A stretch of DNA of 18,473 nt from JACQCV01 sp964639675 (GTDB taxonomy: Bacteria > Patescibacteriota > Minisyncoccia > Phycocordibacterales > UBA12445), in assembly GCA_964639675.1 (NCBI GenBank), contig CAZXEK010000027.1, forward strand, positions 1-18,473, in the 5' to 3' direction. The position numbers and the translations under genes were made by a program. Under the pieces are notes generated by a model. The model saw only the letters and a list, made by a program, of their open reading frames with translations, did no database searches and had not been told where the DNA came from. Of this stretch, positions 14,625-18,473 are shown in pieces. Numbering within the stretch: position 1 is the stretch's first letter; each line of letters opens with the position of its first letter.

Positions 14625-14653
14625 ATGGAGGTTATCAATTAATTTAAATAAAA

Positions 14654-15442
14654 ATGAGTGAGAAAGTTAGAAAATATCTAGGCCTTACTGGTATAGTCCT
14701 TCTATTGAGCCTCTCTTATAGCGCCATTAAATTCGCCAACTCTTATAGTACCTCTGTCCAACCATCATCTTTTAGAAGCTTCGCGGTTAATGCCGAAGGT
14801 AAATCGACATCTATTCCAGATATTGCCAAGTTTTCTTTTAGTGTGGTAACCGAGGGTGGTAAAAATATCAAAGAACTGACCGACAAGAATAATATTAGAT
14901 CTGATGACATAATTAAGTTTCTGAAGGGTAGCAATATAGACAAAGCCGACATTAAGACTACATCTTACAGCGTTGAACCCCGAACTCAATATTATAATTG
15001 TATTCCTGACACAAACGGAGTGGCGAAGCGTTGCCCACCATCAGAAATTATAGGTTATACTATCAGGCAATCAGCCGAGGTTAAGGTCAGGGACTTTTTA
15101 CTAATTGGAGATATCTTAAGCGGGGTAACAGTCAAGGGAGCTACCACTATTTCAGACCTAAATTTCACCAATGACGATCTAACTAAGGCTGAAGATATGG
15201 CTCGTGCTGATGCCATAAAAAGAGCAATTGAGAAGGCCAAGGGAGTTGCTTTGGCTGGAGGTTTCAGTTTGGGTAGACTAATCTCTATTGAAGAGTCTAA
15301 CTATTCTCTTGCGCCGTTTTATGGAAGCTATGGAGCTTCGAAAATGCTCGGGTCTACTGATGAAATTGCTCTTAGTGCTCCTATAGAGGCCGGATCTAAG
15401 GAGACTAAAGTTAATGTAACACTTAGATACGAAATAAAGTAG
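14654..15442 (+). CDS. SIMPL-domain (DUF541) protein, membrane-anchored or secreted
   Basis: A 262-residue protein with an N-terminal hydrophobic segment (8-24, YLGLTGIVLLLSLSYSA) acting as signal or anchor, then a SIMPL/DUF541 domain. Family-typical parts are VNAEGKSTSIPDIAKFSFSV (45-64), the KNIKELTDKNN helix with SDDIIKFLK, DIKTTSYSVEPRTQYY (99-114), GYTIRQSAEVKVRDF, then ARADAIKRAIEKAKGVALAGG and the C-terminal ETKVNVTLRYEIK strand. An insert between the Tyr-Tyr and GYT has two cysteines (NCIPD, RCPPS) that could form a disulfide. SIMPL proteins act outside the membrane; their function is poorly defined. A hairpin overlaps its stop codon. Confidence 0.87.
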   Translation: MSEKVRKYLGLTGIVLLLSLSYSAIKFANSYSTSVQPSSFRSFAVNAEGKSTSIPDIAKFSFSVVTEGGKNIKELTDKNNIRSDDIIKFLKGSNIDKADIKTTSYSVEPRTQYYNCIPDTNGVAKRCPPSEIIGYTIRQSAEVKVRDFLLIGDILSGVTVKGATTISDLNFTNDDLTKAEDMARADAIKRAIEKAKGVALAGGFSLGRLISIEESNYSLAPFYGSYGASKMLGSTDEIALSAPIEAGSKETKVNVTLRYEIK

Positions 15443-15460
15443 CCTAATGATTTTAGGCTA
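15440..15460 (+). terminator. Hairpin overlapping the SIMPL stop codon
   Basis: TAGCCTAA-tgatt-TTAGGCTA, 8 perfect pairs beginning with the stop codon. No T run follows, so it may be a weak terminator or a 3'-end stabiliser. Confidence 0.5.
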
Positions 15461-15532
15461 AAGCGTCCAAGATTTAAAACCTTGATTTACATATCAATAT
15501 GTGGTAGTTTTTTTATATTGTTATTTAGTACA

Positions 15533-15576
15533 TTGACACCCCACATACCTGCAAAGGTAATTCAAAACAAAGGAGG
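15533..15576 (+). promoter_or_regulatory. Promoter and full Shine-Dalgarno for the KSWHY gene
   Basis: Consensus TTGACA (15533-15538), 17-bp spacer, GGTAAT (15556-15561), then AAAGGAGG (15569-15576) placed 5 nt before the GTG start. A small hairpin TACCT-gcaa-AGGTA (15546-15559) overlaps the -10 region, and TATGTGG (15498-15504) is repeated inverted at 15541-15547. Nearly every other gene here lacks such a ribosome-binding site. Confidence 0.55.
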
Positions 15577-15581
15577 AGTAG

Positions 15582-15926
15582 GTGAAGGTTAGCAGAAAAA
15601 GCTGGCACTACAAGTTTTTCAGACTGGTTTACGTCCAGGAAAATTCCAATCTAAGTCGAATAGAATACATATTCTGGTCGCTCATTGGTTTCGTGGCCTT
15701 TGTGGCATCAATGCTAGTAGGAATCAAAATCTTCTTGCTTGTTAGCTACGCTGTATCCATACATCCTGAATTGGCAGCGCCCATTAACGTAGAAATACTT
15801 GGTCTGGCGCTCATCTTCATCCTCACCTACATGACCATCCGCAGAACTAGGCTCTACCTATGGCTAGTCTCTTTTCTAGATAGGCCGAAGGCGATGATTC
15901 TTCCACCGGTTACGTTTGTAGACTAG
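15582..15926 (+). CDS. Small two-TM protein with N-terminal KSWHY motif
   Basis: I do not recognise this 114-residue protein. It opens with MKVSRKSWHYKFFRLVY and has two membrane helices (about 28-56, IFWSLIGFVAFVASMLVGIKIFLLVSYAV, and 66-82, INVEILGLALIFILTYM), followed by a basic segment RRTRLYLW and a short tail. The GTG start at 15582 is fixed by a perfect Shine-Dalgarno 5 nt upstream. A second, truncated reading frame with the same SD and SKKSWHY start follows directly, showing tandem duplication. The strong SD and consensus -35 are unlike its neighbours and suggest an accessory or phage-like origin, though no phage gene is present to support that. Confidence 0.75.
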   Translation: MKVSRKSWHYKFFRLVYVQENSNLSRIEYIFWSLIGFVAFVASMLVGIKIFLLVSYAVSIHPELAAPINVEILGLALIFILTYMTIRRTRLYLWLVSFLDRPKAMILPPVTFVD

Positions 15927-15939
15927 AAGGAGGTAGAAA

Positions 15940-15984
15940 ATGCAGATTAGTAAGAAGAGCTGGCACTATCTTTCAACCGGTTGA
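15940..15984 (+). pseudogene. Truncated tandem copy of the KSWHY gene
   Basis: A full AAGGAGGT (15927-15934) and ATG at 15940 start MQISKKSWHYLSTG followed by TGA. The first ten residues parallel MKVSRKSWHY of the preceding gene, and the DNA AGCTGGCACTA is identical in both. The rest of the gene is missing and the sequence runs into a terminator. It is either a decayed duplicate or a leader-type minigene; decay is likelier. Confidence 0.7.
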
Positions 15985-16009
15985 CTTCGTAGCGTAGGTT
16001 CTGTCTTCT

Positions 16010-16036
16010 AACCCCTGGACTATTCCGGGGGTTTTC
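16010..16036 (+). terminator. Rho-independent terminator after the KSWHY copies
   Basis: AACCCCTGG (16010-16018) pairs with CCGGGGGTT (16025-16033) through one wobble, 6-nt loop, followed by TTCT. Confidence 0.78.
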
Positions 16037-16037
16037 T

Positions 16038-16077
16038 AGTCTGTTTTATCGTGACGATCGTTCTCATAAAACAGACT
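16038..16077. repeat. 12-bp inverted repeat before the first 117-bp repeat copy
   Basis: AGTCTGTTTTAT (16038-16049) and ATAAAACAGACT (16066-16077) are perfect reverse complements with a 16-nt centre that itself holds the palindrome ACGATCGT (16054-16061). Confidence 0.7.
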
Positions 16078-16079
16078 TC

Positions 16080-16196
16080 CGCGACCCCGGCTCGTCCCCG
16101 CTTAGCGTGGACTCCGCCCTTCGATTCTCCACGTCCCGCTTAGCGGGACTCATCCCTTCCACTCGCTACACTCGTTGATGCGGGATGGGAGAATCG
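16080..16196. repeat. 117-bp direct repeat, copy 1, with tRNA-Gly 3' fragment
   Basis: Identical base for base to 16225-16341. Its last 17 bp (16180-16196) are the T-arm and acceptor 3' strand of the tRNA-Gly at 16325, with no tRNA body attached. It also contains GTCCCGC-tta-GCGGGAC (7-bp hairpin) and, in opposite orientation, CGATTCTCC...TCCCGC, a degenerate inverted match to the same tRNA tail. The 28-bp spacer (16197-16224) includes ACTTTG-ctaca-CAAAGT. The stretch 15985-16324 holds no gene beyond these repeats and the terminator. Confidence 0.92.
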
Positions 16197-16224
16197 GTCA
16201 CAAATACTTTGCTACACAAAGTTT

Positions 16225-16341
16225 CGCGACCCCGGCTCGTCCCCGCTTAGCGTGGACTCCGCCCTTCGATTCTCCACGTCCCGCTTAGCGGGACTCATCC
16301 CTTCCACTCGCTACACTCGTTGATGCGGGATGGGAGAATCG
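16225..16341. repeat. 117-bp direct repeat, copy 2, joined to the intact tRNA-Gly
   Basis: Exact copy of 16080-16196, offset 145 bp. Its final 17 bp are the 3' end of the functional tRNA-Gly gene, so the repeat comprises the tRNA tail plus about 100 bp of its downstream flank. Confidence 0.92.
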
Positions 16342-16394
16342 AACTCCCAACCTCAGTTTGGAAAACTGACGTTATACCATTTAACTAATCCCGC
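16325..16394 (-). tRNA. tRNA-Gly, anticodon UCC
   Basis: Read on the minus strand it folds as a 70-nt cloverleaf: acceptor GCGGGAT/ATCCCGC, D arm GTTAAATGGTATAAC, anticodon stem TCAGT/ACTGA with loop TTTCCAA (anticodon TCC), 4-nt variable loop, and T arm GGGAG-TTCGATT-CTCCC. The CCA end is not encoded. Its 5' end overlaps the stop region of the GIY-YIG gene by 10 nt on the same strand. Partial copies of it lie on both sides. Confidence 0.93.
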
Positions 16395-16654
16395 TGGTTT
16401 AAAAAATCACCAAGCCTTTTTTTCAGGAAGGCTCTTCCGAAACCTGTTTTAAGTTGTTTCTCTCTCTTGCTTGCATCGGTTTTGTTTAAACATGCCTCAT
16501 AATAAACAAGTTCTATCGTTTCAAAGCTTTTTGTTGTTTTGACTAAACCTAGCTTATGCCTTTTGATTCTTTCTCGCAAATCATCTGTAAGGCCAATATA
16601 AAATTTCTTTCTATCTTTATCATTGCAAAGCAAAACATAAGTGTAGTGAAACAT
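16385..16654 (-). CDS. GIY-YIG nuclease-domain protein
   Basis: An 89-residue single-domain protein of the GIY-YIG family (YhbQ/UvrC N-terminal type). HYTYVLLCNDKDRKKFYIGLT (3-23) carries the two-part YxY...YIG core, RERIKRHKLG (27-36) supplies the catalytic Arg, YYEA (51-54) the conserved Glu53, and SKREKQLKTGFGRAFL the usual C-terminal helix. Such proteins cut DNA in repair or mobility; stand-alone copies are common in small genomes and often of unknown role. The last four codons and stop overlap the 5' end of tRNA-Gly. The gene is sandwiched between the intact tRNA and a broken tRNA 5' half, which hints at involvement in the local rearrangements without proving it. Confidence 0.9.
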   Translation of the reverse strand: MFHYTYVLLCNDKDRKKFYIGLTDDLRERIKRHKLGLVKTTKSFETIELVYYEACLNKTDASKREKQLKTGFGRAFLKKRLGDFLNQRD

Positions 16655-16674
16655 TTATTTATTGGTAAAGTTTG

Positions 16675-16721
16675 CCCGCCTAAAGGCCGAATGTCTTAGG
16701 CCATTCGGCCATTATGGCGGG
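16675..16721. repeat. GC-rich nested hairpin 1
   Basis: CCCGCC (16675-16680)/GGCGGG (16716-16721) encloses GGCCGAATG (16685-16693)/CATTCGGCC (16702-16710). It lies just upstream of the GIY-YIG gene on the coding (minus) strand. Confidence 0.75.
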
Positions 16722-16757
16722 TCCGCCTGCTTGGGCCGCGGCGGCCCTTGCGGCGGA
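16722..16757. repeat. GC-rich nested hairpin 2
   Basis: TCCGCC/GGCGGA (16722-16727 and 16752-16757) encloses GC/GC and GGGCCG-cgg-CGGCCC (16733-16747). It begins directly after hairpin 1 and ends exactly where the tRNA fragment starts. It is far more GC-rich than its surroundings. Confidence 0.75.
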
Positions 16758-16787
16758 GAAAACTGACGTTATACCATTTAATCCCGC
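16758..16787 (-). pseudogene. Broken 5' half of tRNA-Gly
   Basis: The minus strand reads GCGGGATTAAATGGTATAAC and continues into the anticodon arm as GTCAGTTTTC. It matches the intact tRNA-Gly except for a 4-nt deletion before the D loop. The match stops inside the anticodon (after its second base), where hairpin 2 begins. No 3' half follows, so it cannot be a functional tRNA. Confidence 0.85.
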
Positions 16788-16839
16788 TGTTTCATGCATA
16801 TAAAATTTAACAGAAAATGCGCCAAAATGGAATATTTTA

Positions 16840-16848
16840 TGCTATAAT
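16840..16848 (+). promoter_or_regulatory. Extended -10 promoter of the second response regulator
   Basis: TGC-TATAAT, a perfect extended -10 box, ends 9 nt before the ATG at 16858, so the leader would be about 0-3 nt. No convincing -35 is visible. Confidence 0.52.
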
Positions 16849-16857
16849 CAAAATGTT

Positions 16858-17244
16858 ATGGAGGAAAACCAAAAAGCAAAGCCCACAGTTTTAATTATCG
16901 AGGATGAGCAGTTCCTCTGTTCGCTCATGCTCAAGAAATTGGAAAGTTCGGGTTTTGTGGCAAGGGGAGTGTTCGGCGGAGAGGAAGGCTTGAAGGCGGT
17001 AGAAGAGATGAAGCCGGACGCTATCTTGCTTGACCTGCTTCTTCCCGGCATCGACGGTTTCGAAGTCATCCAACGCTTGAAAGGAGATGAACGATTCAAA
17101 AAAGTACCCATTTTGGTCATCTCAAATCTAGGTGAGCCTAGCGATATCAGCAGAGCTCGTGAATTGGGCGCTATCGATTATCTGATTAAAACCAACTATT
17201 CACCCGATGAGATTGTGGCCAAAGTCTGGCAAGTTTTAAAATAG
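16858..17244 (+). CDS. Stand-alone receiver-domain response regulator (copy 2)
   Basis: A 128-residue CheY-like receiver without output domain. IIEDE (Glu15-Asp16), AILLDLLLPGIDGF (Asp59 acceptor), LVISNL (Ser89) and LIKTN (Lys111) are all present. It is paralogous to the receiver at 12830, sharing the LDLLLP, GFEV/GFAV and SNL segments. No kinase gene is adjacent, so its partner may be the kinase at 12055 or one outside the window. It is followed after 49 bp by the second alr on the same strand, where copy 1 is followed by alr in convergent orientation. Confidence 0.93.
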   Translation: MEENQKAKPTVLIIEDEQFLCSLMLKKLESSGFVARGVFGGEEGLKAVEEMKPDAILLDLLLPGIDGFEVIQRLKGDERFKKVPILVISNLGEPSDISRARELGAIDYLIKTNYSPDEIVAKVWQVLK

Positions 17245-17251
17245 ACCTTGT

Positions 17252-17282
17252 GACTTTATAGACTTTATAGACCTTACGACTT
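17252..17282. repeat. Short tandem repeat, 9-bp unit GACTTTATA
   Basis: GACTTTATA (17252), GACTTTATA (17261), then degenerate GACCTTAC and GACTT. It fills the gap between receiver 2 and alr 2. The reverse-complement unit recurs inside the alr coding region at 17741. Confidence 0.7.
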
Positions 17283-17293
17283 AGGATAGGGCC

Positions 17294-18433
17294 ATGGTCA
17301 AGAAAAACCCCTTGCACGCAGGTAACAGTCTAAGAACTTGGCTTGAAATAGACAGCCAAGCCCTAGAAAATAACTACCGCATTTTTCGTTCTATTATCAA
17401 ACCTAAAACCAAACTGATGGCTGTGGTGAAGTCGAACGCTTATGGGCATGGCCTTTTGGATTTCTCTCAAGCGGTTGAAAAGCTGGGCGTTGATTGGTTG
17501 GGCGTGGATTCGGTCATAGAAGGCATAAAACTGCGCAAAGAGGGGGTTAAAACGCCTATTTTGGTCTTAGGCTACACCTTACCTGAAAATTTCCCTCAAG
17601 CAGCGGAATACAACATCAGTTTGACCATCTCTAGCCTAGGACAACTTTTGGAAATTAAAAATTGGAAATTGAAAATTCATCTCAAGATTGATACGGGGAT
17701 GCACAGGCAAGGATTTTTTTCAGCGGAAGTTTATCAAGTTATAAAGTCCATAAAGTCTGAAAAGTCAAAAGTCATTATTGAGGGGGTTTATACGCACTTG
17801 GCTAATGCCAAGAATCCTAGTTTTTTTAAAGACACCCGAAAGCAGTTAAAAGATTTTAATACTGTTTTAAAAATGCTTAAAGAGGCTGGCTATAAACCCA
17901 TGGCCCACGCCGCCGCCACCGGTGGCACGCTCATTTTTCCGGAGGCCTATTACGATCTAGTGAGAGTGGGCATAGGATTTTATGGCTTGTGGCCGTCACA
18001 GGAGACCGAGGCGGTCTATAAGGAGAAGATTCTACTTGAACCCATTTTAAGCTGGAAAACAGTGGTGAGTGAAGTGAAAGAGCTGAAGGAGGCGGGAAGG
18101 GTGGGGTACGATTTTACGGAGAGCGTGTCGGCCGGGACGCGCCTCGCAGTCTGTCCCGTCGGTTACTGGCATGGCTACCCGCGAGCCCTTTCTTCAGTCG
18201 GGCAGGTGCTTGTCAGAGGCAAAAAAGCGCGCGTGGTTGGCCGCGTCTCAATGGATATGATCGTCATTGATGTAAGCAAAACTAAGAATGTAAAGGCGGG
18301 CGATGTCGTCACCTTGATAGGCAGGGATGGTAAGGAAGAGATTGGCGCGCATGAGCTTGCTGAACTGGCCGGCACCATCAATTATGAATTAGTGACCCGC
18401 CTAAATCCCCTCATCAAGCGAGTGCTCATCTAA
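17294..18433 (+). CDS. alr: Alanine racemase, copy 2
   Basis: A 379-residue PLP enzyme with the same blocks as copy 1: Lys46 in MAVVKSNAYGHG, HLKIDTGMHRQGF, GVYTHLA, LVRVGIGFYGLWP, VGYDFTESV with the catalytic Tyr, PVGYWHGYPRAL and VSMDMIVIDVSK. The two copies are clearly paralogous along their length. This copy uses more G/C at third positions. Residues 120-128 (EIKNWKLKI) and 150-159 (IKSIKSEKSK) are encoded by AT-rich and 9-bp repeat sequences like those found between genes. ATG 17294 is preceded by AGGA 7 nt upstream, a modest Shine-Dalgarno. Both copies look catalytically intact; one could have shifted substrate. Confidence 0.94.
   Translation: MVKKNPLHAGNSLRTWLEIDSQALENNYRIFRSIIKPKTKLMAVVKSNAYGHGLLDFSQAVEKLGVDWLGVDSVIEGIKLRKEGVKTPILVLGYTLPENFPQAAEYNISLTISSLGQLLEIKNWKLKIHLKIDTGMHRQGFFSAEVYQVIKSIKSEKSKVIIEGVYTHLANAKNPSFFKDTRKQLKDFNTVLKMLKEAGYKPMAHAAATGGTLIFPEAYYDLVRVGIGFYGLWPSQETEAVYKEKILLEPILSWKTVVSEVKELKEAGRVGYDFTESVSAGTRLAVCPVGYWHGYPRALSSVGQVLVRGKKARVVGRVSMDMIVIDVSKTKNVKAGDVVTLIGRDGKEEIGAHELAELAGTINYELVTRLNPLIKRVLI
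17651..17677 (+). repeat. Intergenic-type AT micro-repeat inside alr copy 2
   Basis: GAAATTAAAAATTGG followed by AAATTGAAAATT resembles the A/T strings at 2530-2575 and 5931-5961 but is read in frame as EIKNWKLKI. Confidence 0.45.
17741..17773 (+). repeat. 9-bp repeat units inside alr copy 2
   Basis: ATAAAGTCC, ATAAAGTCT, GAAAAGTCA, AAAGTC: tandem units that are the reverse complement of GACTTTATA upstream of the gene. They lie exactly in frame and encode IKS-IKS-EKS-KV. Confidence 0.65.
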
Positions 18434-18445
18434 CCTAACCCCTCC

Positions 18446-18468
18446 GGGGAAAGGTTAAACCTTTCCCC
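18446..18468. terminator. Perfect hairpin after alr copy 2
   Basis: GGGGAAAGGTT and AACCTTTCCCC are 11-bp arms around one central base. A short competing hairpin, CCCC-tcc-GGGG (18439-18449), overlaps its left arm. No T run is visible before the window ends. Confidence 0.65.
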
Positions 18469-18473
18469 AAATA

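Noticed and set aside
16080..16341. Fully bounded integrated element between the two 117-bp copies
   Set aside because: Only 28 bp separate the copies and no integrase gene is in the window; the locus could at most be an empty or collapsed site.
16758..16787. Second functional tRNA-Gly or a split tRNA half
   Set aside because: Four bases are deleted before the D loop and no matching 3' half with a pairing extension was found, so it cannot form a tRNA as it stands.
17252..17282. CRISPR array
   Set aside because: Units are 9 bp, contiguous and degenerate, without unique spacers; no cas genes are in the window.

Overview
This 18.5 kb window is AT-rich, densely coded bacterial DNA. It most resembles the Candidate Phyla Radiation (Patescibacteria, probably a Parcubacteria-like lineage). 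That placement rests on overall style: reduced housekeeping genes such as a trigger factor with no PPIase domain, many small membrane or coiled-coil proteins of unknown function, very few Shine-Dalgarno sequences, several promoters placed so that the mRNA would start at or next to the start codon, and short AT-rich micro-repeats between genes. TGA is used as a stop. No 16S gene or ribosomal protein cluster is present to fix the taxonomy.

Layout. (1) 1-4346, minus strand: small membrane protein, two-TM hypothetical protein, rpsO, a NYN-domain nuclease, and pnp (runs off the left edge). (2) 4432-5728, plus strand: a permuted papain-fold (YiiX/NlpC-P60-like) protein and a 2H-phosphoesterase-like protein. 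(3) 6021-9831, plus strand: nusA, a secreted coiled-coil protein, a membrane-anchored small protein, tig and clpP, ending in a strong double hairpin. (4) 10091-11981: rny (RNase Y), then an HU-like gene with its own promoter and a 17-bp-stem terminator. (5) 12055-13201: a minimal membrane histidine kinase and a receiver-only response regulator, convergent with an alanine racemase (alr copy 1, minus). (6) 14391-14653: a divergent control region packed with inverted repeats, then a SIMPL-domain protein. (7) 15440-16857: an accessory-looking stretch with a small two-TM gene that has a perfect Shine-Dalgarno, its truncated tandem copy, hairpins, an exact 117-bp direct repeat that includes a tRNA-Gly 3' end, the intact tRNA-Gly(UCC), a GIY-YIG nuclease gene, GC-rich palindromes and a broken 5' half of the same tRNA. 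(8) 16858-18433: a second response regulator and second alanine racemase, so a receiver/alr pairing occurs twice within 5 kb.

How the genes fit together. RNA decay and transcript control dominate the left two-thirds: PNPase, RNase Y, NYN nuclease, 2H phosphoesterase and NusA. Protein quality control (trigger factor, ClpP) shares the nusA strand. The right third combines signalling (histidine kinase plus two stand-alone receivers) with cell-wall precursor supply (two alanine racemases making D-Ala). The most unusual material is the tRNA-Gly/repeat/GIY-YIG region, the palindrome-dense control region at 14.5 kb, the kinase promoter embedded in the HU terminator, and the window's general leaderless promoter geometry.
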